DNA from: Oceanobacillus halophilus | Lineage (GTDB): Bacteria > Bacillota > Bacilli > Bacillales > Amphibacillaceae | NCBI RefSeq assembly: GCF_003628505.1 | Contig: NZ_RBZP01000002.1 | Location: 462,411-526,410 of the forward strand | Direction of reading: 5' to 3' | Length of the DNA: 64,000 nt | Shown: piece by piece, positions 33,976-41,954 of the stretch | Layout: each line of letters opens with the position of its first letter | How positions within the stretch are numbered: the first letter of the stretch is position 1 | Notes under the pieces: model-generated | What the model was told of the DNA's origin: nothing | Databases searched by the model: none | The model's input: the letters and a program-made list of their open reading frames with translations, nothing else | Made by a program: the position numbers and the translations under genes

Positions 33976-34917
33976 TTAAGAGTTCATGTCTTTTATCATT
34001 TTGCTGACTTTGTTTATTTCTTCGTCAGGAATAACATAGTAGTAAATTCCATTGATATTCGTTCCGCTTCCTTGTAACATATAGCTTTCATGATTGTGTC
34101 GTACGTTCGAATAATTTAACAACAAATCCTTCATGTCTTTAAACTCCATGTTGGTTGTCATATTATTTCCTAGTACATCAATGACGCCATTAATTTTATT
34201 TACGGAACCTACCTTCGCCCCTTTATTAATAATTCCAGTAATAACTTTCCGCTGGCGATCTGTACGTCCAAAATCTCCTCTTGGATCCTGTTTCCGCATA
34301 CGAACATACCCTAATGCCTCATTACCATCTAGCGTAAGATCGCCTTCAGAGTATGTGAATCCATTTGAACCTTCCCAAGCTATATCATTATTCACCGTAA
34401 TTCCACCAAGCACATCTACCAAGTCAGATAAGCCTTCCATATTCATCTGAACAAAATAATCCAGCTCAATATCCAGCATGTTCTCAACGGTAGAAATCGA
34501 CATATCTGCTCCACCATATGCATAAGCGTGATTAATCTTATCCTCCATACCTTTTCCAACAATCATAGTTCTCGTATCACGCGGGATGCTGACTAATTGC
34601 ATCGCGTCGTTTTTCGGGTTTAAGGTTAATACCATTAATGCATCGGAACGGCCTCTATCGCTACCACGTTTATCGACACCAAGGAGCAAGATGTTCAAAG
34701 GTTCTTTATCGATTACTTTTTGTTTGACGATTTTTGGATCAATGGATGTTACCTTTTCATGCATATCTACATCTACTGCTTGTTTGGCATTATTATAGAT
34801 GGAAAAAGCATATGCCCCAACACCAATTACTAGAAGTAATACTACCGCAAGAACACTAAAGGTCACTTTTTGCCATAGTGGTCTTTTCTTTTTATTTTTT
34901 CTTGTCTCCACAGACAT
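33976..34917 (-). CDS. LytR-CpsA-Psr (LCP) family glycopolymer transferase
   Basis: A 313-residue protein with a Lys-rich cytoplasmic N-terminus, one membrane segment (about 18-40) and an extracytoplasmic LCP domain. The conserved Asp/Arg residues are in LLGVDKRGSDRGRSDALM and SIPRDTRT. LCP enzymes attach teichoic acid or other glycopolymers from lipid carriers to peptidoglycan (TagTUV group). The ATG chosen has GGGGA eight bases upstream; the one two codons earlier is too close. galE lies upstream on the same strand, in line with a cell-envelope role, but the 66-bp gap shows no clear operon signal. Confidence 0.86.
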   Translation of the reverse strand: MSVETRKNKKKRPLWQKVTFSVLAVVLLLVIGVGAYAFSIYNNAKQAVDVDMHEKVTSIDPKIVKQKVIDKEPLNILLLGVDKRGSDRGRSDALMVLTLNPKNDAMQLVSIPRDTRTMIVGKGMEDKINHAYAYGGADMSISTVENMLDIELDYFVQMNMEGLSDLVDVLGGITVNNDIAWEGSNGFTYSEGDLTLDGNEALGYVRMRKQDPRGDFGRTDRQRKVITGIINKGAKVGSVNKINGVIDVLGNNMTTNMEFKDMKDLLLNYSNVRHNHESYMLQGSGTNINGIYYYVIPDEEINKVSKMIKDMNS

Positions 34918-34983
34918 TCTCATCTTCCCCTATTTAAATTTACCGAAATTATACCATATTTCGACAAATGTAGTTAACTACAT

Positions 34984-35970
34984 TTATTCATTAAAGCCAT
35001 TTTCATGATTCACATGCCAATTCCATGCATGTTGAACCATTGTTTCAAGTGCTGCATATTGTGGCGTCCAGCCAAGTTCTTGCTTCGCCTTTTTGGAGGA
35101 TGCAATCAGTATAGCTGGATCTCCCATTCGCCTTGGTGCTACTTTCGCTTCTATTATTCTTCCGGTAACTTGACGACATGTCTCCAGTACTTCTCTTACG
35201 GAAAAACCCTGTCCATTCCCTAGATTATAAATACTGCTTTCTTCGGTTTCACGAAGCTTTTTCACGGCCAAATAATGCGCTTGGGCCAAATCCATCACAT
35301 GAATATAATCACGGATACATGTTCCATCCTCCGTGTTGTAGTCGTCACCGAAAATCTTCAAGAATTCTCTTTGCTCTAAAGCCACCTGTAAAACTATTGG
35401 AATCAAGTGTGTTTCTGGATCATGATCTTCACCAATTCTACCCTCTGGATCGGCACCTGCTGCATTAAAATAACGCAAACAAACAGACTTTAGTCCATAT
35501 GCCTGGTCACTCCATTTCAACATATTTTCTATAGCCAATTTTGTTTCTCCGTATGGGTTTGTCGGTATTGTTGGATCGTCCTCTTTTATCGGCGTTGATT
35601 CTGGTTCACCGTAAGTTGCAGCAGTAGAAGAAAATACAATGCGTCTCACATCATGCGCCACCATCTTTTTCACCAGATGGAAAGTACCCATTACATTGTT
35701 TTCATAATAACTTAATGGGTCGGTAACACTTTCCCCTACAAGAGAACTCGCTGCAAAATGAATGACAGCATCTATGGTATTCTCTGTAAATACTTTATCC
35801 AATAACGCTTCATCATGAAGGTTTCCTTCGTAATATGGTGTTTCCAATAATGCGGCTTTATGTCCTTTGGTGAAGTTATCCAGTACGATAACCTCTTCTC
35901 CCTGTTCTTTTAAATATAAAACCGTATGACTCCCGATATATCCTGCTCCACCTGTTACAAGTATCGCCAT
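34984..35970 (-). CDS. galE: UDP-glucose 4-epimerase
   Basis: A 328-residue short-chain dehydrogenase/epimerase that interconverts UDP-glucose and UDP-galactose. The NAD-binding TGGAGYIGSH is at residues 6-15, catalytic Ser/Tyr-Lys in SSTAATYG and YGETK, and NAAGADPEGRIGE and the RDYIHVMDLA motif are standard. AAGGAG precedes the ATG. It probably supplies galactose for surface polysaccharides, with pgcA and ugd in the same window. Length and motifs are normal. Confidence 0.93.
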   Translation of the reverse strand: MAILVTGGAGYIGSHTVLYLKEQGEEVIVLDNFTKGHKAALLETPYYEGNLHDEALLDKVFTENTIDAVIHFAASSLVGESVTDPLSYYENNVMGTFHLVKKMVAHDVRRIVFSSTAATYGEPESTPIKEDDPTIPTNPYGETKLAIENMLKWSDQAYGLKSVCLRYFNAAGADPEGRIGEDHDPETHLIPIVLQVALEQREFLKIFGDDYNTEDGTCIRDYIHVMDLAQAHYLAVKKLRETEESSIYNLGNGQGFSVREVLETCRQVTGRIIEAKVAPRRMGDPAILIASSKKAKQELGWTPQYAALETMVQHAWNWHVNHENGFNE

Positions 35971-36046
35971 TAATCGCTCACTCCTTGTCCAAATTCATAA
36001 ACCTTGCGAACAAAATAAACACTGAGACTATTATACTATTCGCTAG

Positions 36047-36077
36047 GGTGCCTGTCACTCCCCGATATTTGTCGAAT
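36047..36077 (+). repeat. GGTGCC/GTCGA repeat copy 16 (T subtype)
   Basis: GATATTTGTCGAAT tail; 76 bp upstream of the galE start. Confidence 0.9.
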
Positions 36078-36243
36078 TATTTAATTATATGGATGGGCAA
36101 TTTTTTCTTGTGTTGAGTATGTACTTACTTTTTGCTTATGTCTTTGGCTTATTCCTCCGTAATCTCGAGCCATAGTTAAATAATTGCTTAACATATCTGC
36201 TATGCAGCCCACTTTCCTAATCACGATAAGATATTTTCCCATC

Positions 36244-36281
36244 TAAAAAGCGAATAGCATCTGTTCACCATTCGCTTCTTA
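36244..36281 (-). terminator. Terminator of the DUF2187 gene
   Basis: AAGCGAAT pairs with ATTCGCTT, with five T's on the minus strand. Confidence 0.75.
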
Positions 36282-36289
36282 GAAATATA

Positions 36290-36619
36290 TTAAGATCTTT
36301 TCTCTAAAATTTTGTATTTACTGTGTGCTACCACCGTATTGGAATACCCATGATTAAACATTTCTAAATCTTCTATAGGCATGGATGATAAATCTACGAT
36401 GATACTGTTTTCTCCGTGAGATGGAAGAACCGTCCCTTCTAGAATAACATTTTCTCGTTGAAATTGGATGATATCACCCGGCTCCGCCTTATGTTCGTCT
36501 ACTTGAAATACATCAAATTCACTCTTCCTAACATTTTCCACATTAATCACCTTTTCTGTGTGTAGTAAAAGCAAGATATTCCTAAAATGGAGAGGGCTGA
36601 CTTGTACATATTGCTCCAT
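36290..36619 (-). CDS. DUF2187 (YkvS-like) domain protein
   Basis: A 109-residue protein. The C-terminal half matches the small SH3-like DUF2187 pattern known from B. subtilis YkvS: GDIIQFQRENVILEGTVL, ENSIIVDLS and TVVAHSKYKIL. The N-terminal 45 residues (HFRNILLLLHTEKVINVENV) are an extra segment absent from the short form. Function is unknown. AGGAAGGG precedes the ATG. Monocistronic, with its own terminator. Confidence 0.7.
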   Translation of the reverse strand: MEQYVQVSPLHFRNILLLLHTEKVINVENVRKSEFDVFQVDEHKAEPGDIIQFQRENVILEGTVLPSHGENSIIVDLSSMPIEDLEMFNHGYSNTVVAHSKYKILEKRS

Positions 36620-37106
36620 TAAGCCCTTCCTAAATTGTTCCTTACACCTTTTGCAATAGCCACCGAAGATTCAGTTTCGTCTCATTTTATGAATGAATAC
36701 TTCTATGTAAATTTATTTAGTCTACAAGAAGTCATTTGAATGTTTAACACCATCGTCGGGATGAAAACGCTATCAACCATTTGTTTATTTAACTTTGATA
36801 ATGGAGAGGCGGTTACCCTGGCCACTGTATCTATGAATAATTTATAAGAAAAGCTCTTCTGCCCCGAACCCGTGGGAAATCCTATTCATTCCTAACTGCC
36901 CAGGACCAGAAGAAGTCTTTCTTGTTGCGTAATAATACAATGCCAGCGTTACTGTATTTAACATGTAGGTTTGGCTCTTTCAACAGTCCAACATATTTTT
37001 TTCTTGTTTTTGCAAAAGATATACCTACTATTATACTATGAAACTTATTTAATTTATATTATTTAACGAAAACTTTAAGTAAATTGTCACTAGTTTTATA
37101 GATGGT
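36620..37106. other. Long non-coding stretch with a possible structured RNA
   Basis: About 490 bp without a gene, between metA and the DUF2187 gene. The middle (about 36795-36925) is richer in GC than its surroundings and contains a long stem at 36846-36923. I could not match a known riboswitch or housekeeping RNA on either strand. Confidence 0.5.
36846..36923. ncRNA. Possible structured RNA element
   Basis: AAGAAA plus CTTCTG (36846-36861) pair with CAGAAG plus TTTCTT (36907-36923); a few extra pairs fill the internal loop. A 45-nt apical part is rich in GGG/CCC. A GC-rich block with palindromic GGTTACC lies just before it (36812-36830). Strand and family unknown. Confidence 0.25.
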
Positions 37107-38012
37107 TTACCATTCATATGGTGTTTGCTGGTACACATAATAGTTTAGCCAGTTCGAAAAGAGTAAATGACTGTGTGATCGCCACGTATGTAATGGGCGT
37201 TCATTAACATCGTCATTCGGAAAATAATTCTTTGGTATTTTAATTTCCATTCCGCGTTCCAAATCACGATGATACTCTTCTGCAAGTGTTGTTGCATCAT
37301 ATTCCAAATGACCAGTAATCATGATGTTTTTAGCATCCTTTGACATTATGATGAATGGAGCATCTTCTTCTGATATAGAAAGCAAATATAGGTCCGGGTG
37401 AGCCTCAACAGCCTCTTTAAAAACGCCTGTATGTCTGGAATGGGGTGCATGAAATACTTCATCAAACCCGTGAACAAGTTTTACTCTCGGATCATCTATA
37501 TTATGTTTAAAAATACCAAAGCATTTCTCTGGTAATGGATACTTTTCTATACCGTAGTGATAATATAAGGCAGCTTGAGCTCCCCAGCAGATATTTAGGG
37601 TGGACGTTACATTTTCCTTAGCCCAATCCATGATTTGTGTTAATTCTTCCCAGTAATTAACCTCTTCAAATTCTAAGTGTTCAATCGGAGCACCAGTTAT
37701 AATTAATCCATCATAGCGATTGTTTTTTACATTTTCAAATGTGGTATAAAAAGAATCCAAATGGTAATTGCTGACATGCTTGGATTGATAGGTTGCTGTC
37801 CTTAAAAACGAAATATTCACCTGTAATGGTGTATTACCAAGTAATCTTAATAACTGTAATTCTGTTTTTTCTTTCTCTGGCATTAAATTTAAAATTAATA
37901 TATTCAATGGACGAATATCCTGCGTTCTTGCTCGATCTTCATCCATAACAAATATTTTCTCCTGCTTTAACATTTCTCGAGCTGGCAATTCCCTCGAAAT
38001 ATTAATCGGCAT
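37107..38012 (-). CDS. metA: Homoserine O-acetyltransferase (MetA type)
   Basis: A 301-residue enzyme that acylates homoserine in methionine synthesis. The catalytic Cys142 is in [10 protein letters not shown]; the His and Glu of the triad are in [13 protein letters not shown] [12 protein letters not shown]. The residue that selects acetyl over succinyl transfer (position 111) is Glu (GAPIEHLEF) rather than the Gly of E. coli, so acetyl-CoA is the likely donor. The ATG with AAAGGGG about ten bases upstream is preferred over a GTG nine bases earlier. I see no S-box riboswitch; the leader instead carries a dispersed repeat. Confidence 0.92.
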   Translation of the reverse strand: MPINISRELPAREMLKQEKIFVMDEDRARTQDIRPLNILILNLMPEKEKTELQLLRLLGNTPLQVNISFLRTATYQSKHVSNYHLDSFYTTFENVKNNRYDGLIITGAPIEHLEFEEVNYWEELTQIMDWAKENVTSTLNICWGAQAALYYHYGIEKYPLPEKCFGIFKHNIDDPRVKLVHGFDEVFHAPHSRHTGVFKEAVEAHPDLYLLSISEEDAPFIIMSKDAKNIMITGHLEYDATTLAEEYHRDLERGMEIKIPKNYFPNDDVNERPLHTWRSHSHLLFSNWLNYYVYQQTPYEW

Positions 38013-38070
38013 CCGATACACACCCCTTTCAAAATTATCAGAATGTAATTACCATTATAAGTTTAAAGTC

Positions 38071-38110
38071 GGTGCCTGTCACTACTCGAGTTTTGTAATT
38101 TCTTGTCGAT
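38071..38110 (+). repeat. GGTGCC/GTCGA repeat copy 17 (T subtype, degenerate, double tail)
   Basis: CACTACTCG instead of CACTCCCCG, tail TTTTGTAATTTCTTGTCGAT. It is upstream of metA. Confidence 0.82.
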
Positions 38111-38191
38111 TTTGTTGATTCTCTTTATAAACCCAATACTCACAAGACTTAAAAGCTTATATTTCCTTCTTTCTTTTGAAAAAAATATAGC

Positions 38192-38224
38192 AAAAAGAGA
38201 GAAGCCGACAACAGCCTCTCTCTT
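38192..38224 (-). terminator. Terminator of the BCCT transporter gene
   Basis: AGAGAGAGGC pairs with GCTTCTCTCT (one mismatch), with T's on the minus strand. It lies about 70 bp past the stop, beyond a repeat copy. Confidence 0.65.
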
Positions 38225-38268
38225 CTACTCTCTAAATAACCTGCACCATTGCAACATTTCGACCACTA

Positions 38269-38297
38269 TCGACAAAAACCGGGGAGTGACAGGCACC
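38269..38297 (-). repeat. GGTGCC/GTCGA repeat copy 18 (T subtype)
   Basis: GGTGCC directly abuts the TGA of the BCCT gene. A second TCGA lies at 38259-38262. Inverted relative to copy 17. Confidence 0.9.
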
Positions 38298-39878
38298 TCA
38301 TCTGGATTTTTTTTCTGGTTTTCGTTCGATGTAGATGACGTTGGCTCGGTATTCTCGGTGTGCTTTTAGGTCTTCTCCTGATGCTTTGATAAACGACCAG
38401 GCGAGTAAGAACATGATGAATAAAACCGGGAAACCTGCAACAATACTTGCTGTTTGCAGGGTTTCCAGACCACCGATGAACATGAGTGTCATTGGTAGTA
38501 ATAAGAGGGTGAATGCCCAGAACAAGCGATTCCATCGTAACGGTTCACCCATATCAATGTGCTTCTGAACAACAGAGGCTAAAATATAGGATGCGGAATC
38601 AAATGTTGTCGATAAGAAAATTAACGCTAATATCGTAAAGATAAATACAATCACTCCAGAAATTGGTAACTGGTTTAAAATTTCAATAATCGTTGCTGGT
38701 GCCCCATACTCATTCATAAATCCAATAACATCAAAGGAACCAGAAATTTGCAGGTACATCCCATAGTTCCCGAGTATTCCAAAAAACAACACACATCCGA
38801 TGGTTCCCCATATCATTGTTCCTAGAATCATTTCGCGAATCGTACGTCCACGTGAAATCCGAGCAACAAATAACCCGACAAATGGCGCATAAACAAGCCA
38901 CCAAGCCCAATAGAAAACAGTCCAAGATTCCGGGAATCCGGAATTCTCATATCCATCGACATTAGCAAGTGGCTCCAGCCATGTTGCCCAACGAAAGAAA
39001 TCATCGATTAAGATTCCAAGACTTGTTACTGTTGTTTCGCCAATAAATAAAGTAGGACCGAAGAGAAAGATAAAACCTAGAATAAATAAGGCTAGCCAAA
39101 TGTTGATATCACTTAAGAATTTTATCCCTCTTTGCAGACCAGAATAGGAACTCAAAGCAAAAATAGCCGTAGCAACTAACATAATTATTGCCTGAAGTCC
39201 CATCGTCACGGGAATTCCTGTAATTTCACTTACACCTTCAGCAATCATGGGCGTTCCTAAAGCAAGAGTGGTTCCAGCCCCACCCATTAAACCAAACATA
39301 AACAGAACATCAATTAAGACGCCTATAGGGCCATCCACTACTTTCCCTAATACCGGACGTACCGATTCACTTATTTTCAGCACTGGTTTTTTTCTAACAT
39401 AATAAAAGTAAGCTATCGGCAGAGCAGGTAATGTATAAATAGCCCAAGCAACTGGTCCCCAGTGAAAAATACCATAAGAAGCTGCATACTCAATTGCCGC
39501 ACGTGATCCTGGCTCTGCATTAAATGGTGGTCCTTGATAGTAATACGCCCATTCTATCATTCCCCAATACAGGATACTCGAACCGATACCAGCTGAGAAT
39601 AGCATCGCTGCCCAAGAAAAAGTATTAAATTCTCTTTTTACCTCCCTTCCACCAAGCTTGATTTTCCCATGCTTACTAAATGCTACATATAACAAGAAAA
39701 ATAACGCGGAAATACCAAGCAGGATATAAAAAACTCCTAGGTTGGTCGTCATAAATGTATTTGCCGCATTAATTACTTCTGCTCCCGCTTCTGGGAAAAA
39801 CATTAATGGCAGGGAAACAGCTAAAATAATGAACAATGCACCTATAAAAGTAGGCCAATCTATTAAGTTTCGATTCAT
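38298..39878 (-). CDS. BCCT family betaine/choline/carnitine transporter
   Basis: A 526-residue protein with 12 membrane segments. The family signature is clear: SAGIGSSILYWGMIEW in the first conserved helix pair and FYWAWWLVYAPFVGLFVARISRG in the substrate-binding helix with its Trp residues (given here across two stretches). It takes up quaternary amines such as glycine betaine, driven by ion gradients or by exchange. The glycine-rich segment differs from the GMGIGL of sodium-coupled BetP, so coupling is uncertain. AAAGGA lies ten bases before the ATG. A repeat copy abuts the stop codon, with a terminator beyond. Confidence 0.88.
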   Translation of the reverse strand: MNRNLIDWPTFIGALFIILAVSLPLMFFPEAGAEVINAANTFMTTNLGVFYILLGISALFFLLYVAFSKHGKIKLGGREVKREFNTFSWAAMLFSAGIGSSILYWGMIEWAYYYQGPPFNAEPGSRAAIEYAASYGIFHWGPVAWAIYTLPALPIAYFYYVRKKPVLKISESVRPVLGKVVDGPIGVLIDVLFMFGLMGGAGTTLALGTPMIAEGVSEITGIPVTMGLQAIIMLVATAIFALSSYSGLQRGIKFLSDINIWLALFILGFIFLFGPTLFIGETTVTSLGILIDDFFRWATWLEPLANVDGYENSGFPESWTVFYWAWWLVYAPFVGLFVARISRGRTIREMILGTMIWGTIGCVLFFGILGNYGMYLQISGSFDVIGFMNEYGAPATIIEILNQLPISGVIVFIFTILALIFLSTTFDSASYILASVVQKHIDMGEPLRWNRLFWAFTLLLLPMTLMFIGGLETLQTASIVAGFPVLFIMFLLAWSFIKASGEDLKAHREYRANVIYIERKPEKKSR

Positions 39879-40182
39879 GATGTAAATGTCCTTTCTATCT
39901 GTTTTTCTCCATATTTGTTAGTCTGCAAAACAAAAACCCAATGCATTCGAGATATCTTTTCAAACATTATTTCTTTAATATGTCCATAATAAGGAGGAAT
40001 CATGTTATTTTATTAAAAGATGTAACGGAAAAATGATGAATGACTACATCTAAGACAATGTGAAAACAGTGGCCAGGAACTAGTCACCAAGTCAAAAACC
40101 ACAAAAAGCTGGAAGAAAAAAAGAATTCGAAGAGAGAAATAAGCCTTTAAATCAAGGGTTTATAAGGTTTTTCCATATTTTA

Positions 40183-40211
40183 CTGAAATTTATTTATTTA
40201 AAATGTATAAT
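40183..40211 (+). promoter_or_regulatory. Candidate promoter of the cold-shock gene
   Basis: CTGAAA, 17-bp spacer, TATAAT. A second TATAAT at 40229-40234 is an alternative -10 without a good -35. Confidence 0.4.
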
Positions 40212-40234
40212 TTCCTATCTTTACGTGTTATAAT

Positions 40235-40368
40235 AAGATTAACTTATTGATGTTCGGTAGCAATACAAGCACATGTAAGAACTTTTAAGTGATTATGGTC
40301 TTGGTTATCTATCTCTTGAACAGAAAAAGTAATAAACGTGCTAACAAAGCACATGGAGGAATTTTCTT
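40235..40368 (+). promoter_or_regulatory. Long 5' leader of the cold-shock gene
   Basis: About 130-150 untranslated bases precede the ATG, ending in TGGAGGA. Long leaders of csp mRNAs fold differently at low temperature and control stability and translation; GTGCTAACAAAGCAC just before the ribosome site can form a hairpin (GTGCT/AGCAC). Confidence 0.5.
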
Positions 40369-40569
40369 ATGAACACAGGTTCAGTAAAATGGTTTAACGC
40401 AGAAAAAGGTTTCGGTTTCATCGAAGTTGAAGGTGGAGACGACGTATTCGTACACTTCTCAGCTATCCAAGGTGAAGGTTTCAAAACTTTAGAAGAAGGT
40501 CAACAAGTAACTTTCGATATCGAAGAAGGTAACCGTGGACCACAAGCAGCTAACGTTGTTAAAGCGTAA
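40369..40569 (+). CDS. Cold-shock protein (CspB/CspD type)
   Basis: A 66-residue OB-fold protein with both RNA-binding motifs intact: KGFGFIEV (RNP1) and VFVHFSAI (RNP2). It acts as an RNA chaperone in the cytoplasm. The sequence lies between B. subtilis CspB and CspD, and I cannot separate the two. The codon use (CAAGCAGCTAACGTTGTT and similar) is that of a highly expressed gene. TGGAGGA precedes the ATG. Monocistronic with a strong terminator. Confidence 0.95.
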   Translation: MNTGSVKWFNAEKGFGFIEVEGGDDVFVHFSAIQGEGFKTLEEGQQVTFDIEEGNRGPQAANVVKA

Positions 40570-40579
40570 GTAAGCTTTT

Positions 40580-40617
40580 AAAAAGCTCTTCTCATCCCGA
40601 GAAGGGCTTTTTTATTT
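40580..40617 (+). terminator. Terminator of the cold-shock gene
   Basis: AAAAGCTCTTCTC pairs with GAGAAGGGCTTTT, followed by T's. Confidence 0.85.
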
Positions 40618-40650
40618 TATCTTTATAATGGTATGGTCAGCACCTTTACG

Positions 40651-40683
40651 AAAAAAAGAGCAGTTCAACTACTTCAACTGCTC
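40651..40683 (-). terminator. Terminator of the isochorismatase-family gene
   Basis: GAGCAGTT/AACTGCTC stem, seven T's on the minus strand. Confidence 0.8.
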
Positions 40684-40696
40684 CCCTGTTTCCATT

Positions 40697-41311
40697 TTAA
40701 TCCCTTAATAAATTTTTCATTTCATCAACTGATACAACTCGTGCAAAAGCAAATTCAAAGTTCCCAAAAGATCCTTGTTCTGCTTCCTCTGTGAAAGATG
40801 CAGTGCATTCTCTTGGAACAAATACATTTATATCACGATAAAAAGCATCTCGAATAGTCGATTCTACACATACATTGGTCGCAATCCCAGTCACCACTAA
40901 CGATTCGACACCTAATCCTTTCATCACTTCTTCTAACTGCGTATGATAGAAAGCACTATAGCGATGTTTCTTGACTATGTAATCCGTGTGGTCTGGTCTC
41001 AATTCAGATATAATTTCCGCATCCCATGTACCATCGAAACAATGTCCTAGTTCCATAATAGGAGGGAACACTTTGGCTACTAACCCTGCATCTGTTTTGT
41101 CTGGACGATGGGTATGTTGGATATAAATTATTGGTCTATCTTGTTTGTTAAATTCCTCTTTTAATTGTTGAATTGGTTGAATAACACTAGACGTTCTTGA
41201 TGTATCTAATCCCATTTTTGATAATGATCCCTCAGGATGGATAAATGCATTTTGCATATCAATAATTAGTAATGCAGAATTTTCTTTCTCAAAATCTAAA
41301 CCTTTACTCAT
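40697..41311 (-). CDS. Isochorismatase family cysteine hydrolase
   Basis: A 204-residue protein with the Asp-Lys-Cys triad of the family: Asp in LLIIDMQNAF, Lys in IVKKHRYSAF and Cys in GIATNVCVEST. The group hydrolyses isochorismate, nicotinamide, N-carbamoyl compounds or related amides; the true substrate is not evident. The ATG with AAAGGTGG upstream is chosen over one 18 bases earlier. Single gene, divergent from the RNase H-like gene. Confidence 0.82.
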   Translation of the reverse strand: MSKGLDFEKENSALLIIDMQNAFIHPEGSLSKMGLDTSRTSSVIQPIQQLKEEFNKQDRPIIYIQHTHRPDKTDAGLVAKVFPPIMELGHCFDGTWDAEIISELRPDHTDYIVKKHRYSAFYHTQLEEVMKGLGVESLVVTGIATNVCVESTIRDAFYRDINVFVPRECTASFTEEAEQGSFGNFEFAFARVVSVDEMKNLLRD

Positions 41312-41416
41312 ATGTAGTCCACCTTTCAAATAATAATTTTATTATACTGTCTGGAAAGGTACATAACCATGGATAATTTGTGAAACATTGAACTTGTATA
41401 CGTATAACATAACATC

Positions 41417-41447
41417 ATTCGACATATTTCGGGGAGTGACAGGCACC
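41417..41447 (-). repeat. GGTGCC/GTCGA repeat copy 19 (T subtype)
   Basis: Lies between the divergent isochorismatase and RNase H-like genes, where promoters must be; the GGTGCC end faces the RNase H-like gene. Confidence 0.9.
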
Positions 41448-41499
41448 CAATGAGATGGTAAGATTTACGATAGTATTAGCCTATAATTTGGCGGGAAGG

Positions 41500-41910
41500 A
41501 TGTGCGACTGGTTGATTGAAGTGTACACAGATGGGGCATCGAGCGGGAACCCTGGCAAAAGCGGGGCTGGTATTTATATCAAAGCAAACAATACAACCTA
41601 TGAATATACTTTTCCGTTAGGGGAGTTATCCAATCATGAAGCAGAATTTCATGCAGTAATCAAAGCATTGGAAATCTGCAAGGAATCCTTTCCAGGTGAG
41701 ATTCTATCCTTTCGATCTGATTCAAAAATAGTGGTAGATACGGTAGAAAAGGATTATTCCAAAAACGCTACCTTTTTACCTTTGCTGGAAAAAATACGAG
41801 CGGAATCCAATCACTTTCCATATGTTTTCTTCAAATGGATTCCTAGTAAGCAGAATAGTCATGCGGATAAACTCGCTAGAAGTGCGATTCAAATCGAAAA
41901 TAAGGATTAA
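41500..41910 (+). CDS. RNase H-like protein (reverse transcriptase-like RNase HI family)
   Basis: A protein of about 136 residues with the DEDD residues of RNase H: Asp in EVYTDGASSGNPG, Glu in NHEAEFHAV, Asp in FRSDSKIVVD and Asp in NSHADKLAR. It resembles the small Bacillus YpdQ/YpeP-type proteins, for which RNA-DNA hybrid cleavage is expected but not always found. The start is uncertain. The ATG here directly follows GGGAAGG; a TTG 12 bases on and an ATG at 41455 are alternatives. A repeat copy lies just upstream. Confidence 0.78.
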   Translation: MCDWLIEVYTDGASSGNPGKSGAGIYIKANNTTYEYTFPLGELSNHEAEFHAVIKALEICKESFPGEILSFRSDSKIVVDTVEKDYSKNATFLPLLEKIRAESNHFPYVFFKWIPSKQNSHADKLARSAIQIENKD

Positions 41911-41953
41911 AAAGGAGAAAGGAATTGGCACATGGCCGCCCTTTCTCCTTTGT
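41911..41953. terminator. Bidirectional terminator
   Basis: AAAGGAGAAAGG pairs with CCTTTCTCCTTT between two convergent genes. Its 3' arm nearly reaches the DUF2207 stop. Confidence 0.75.
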
Positions 41954-41954
41954 A

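Larger units (their letters stand above)
35971..36289. other. Intergenic stretch galE to DUF2187 gene
   Basis: No gene. It contains the galE promoter region, repeat copy 16 and the terminator of the DUF2187 gene. Confidence 0.55.
39879..40368. other. Divergent upstream region: BCCT gene and cold-shock gene leader
   Basis: About 490 bp with no gene. The right-hand 150 bp are the promoter and long 5' leader of the cold-shock gene; the rest is AT-rich and unremarkable. Confidence 0.6.

Noticed and set aside
38022..38110. SAM (S-box) riboswitch upstream of metA
   Set aside because: None of the S-box core motifs could be found; the leader is short and carries a dispersed repeat.
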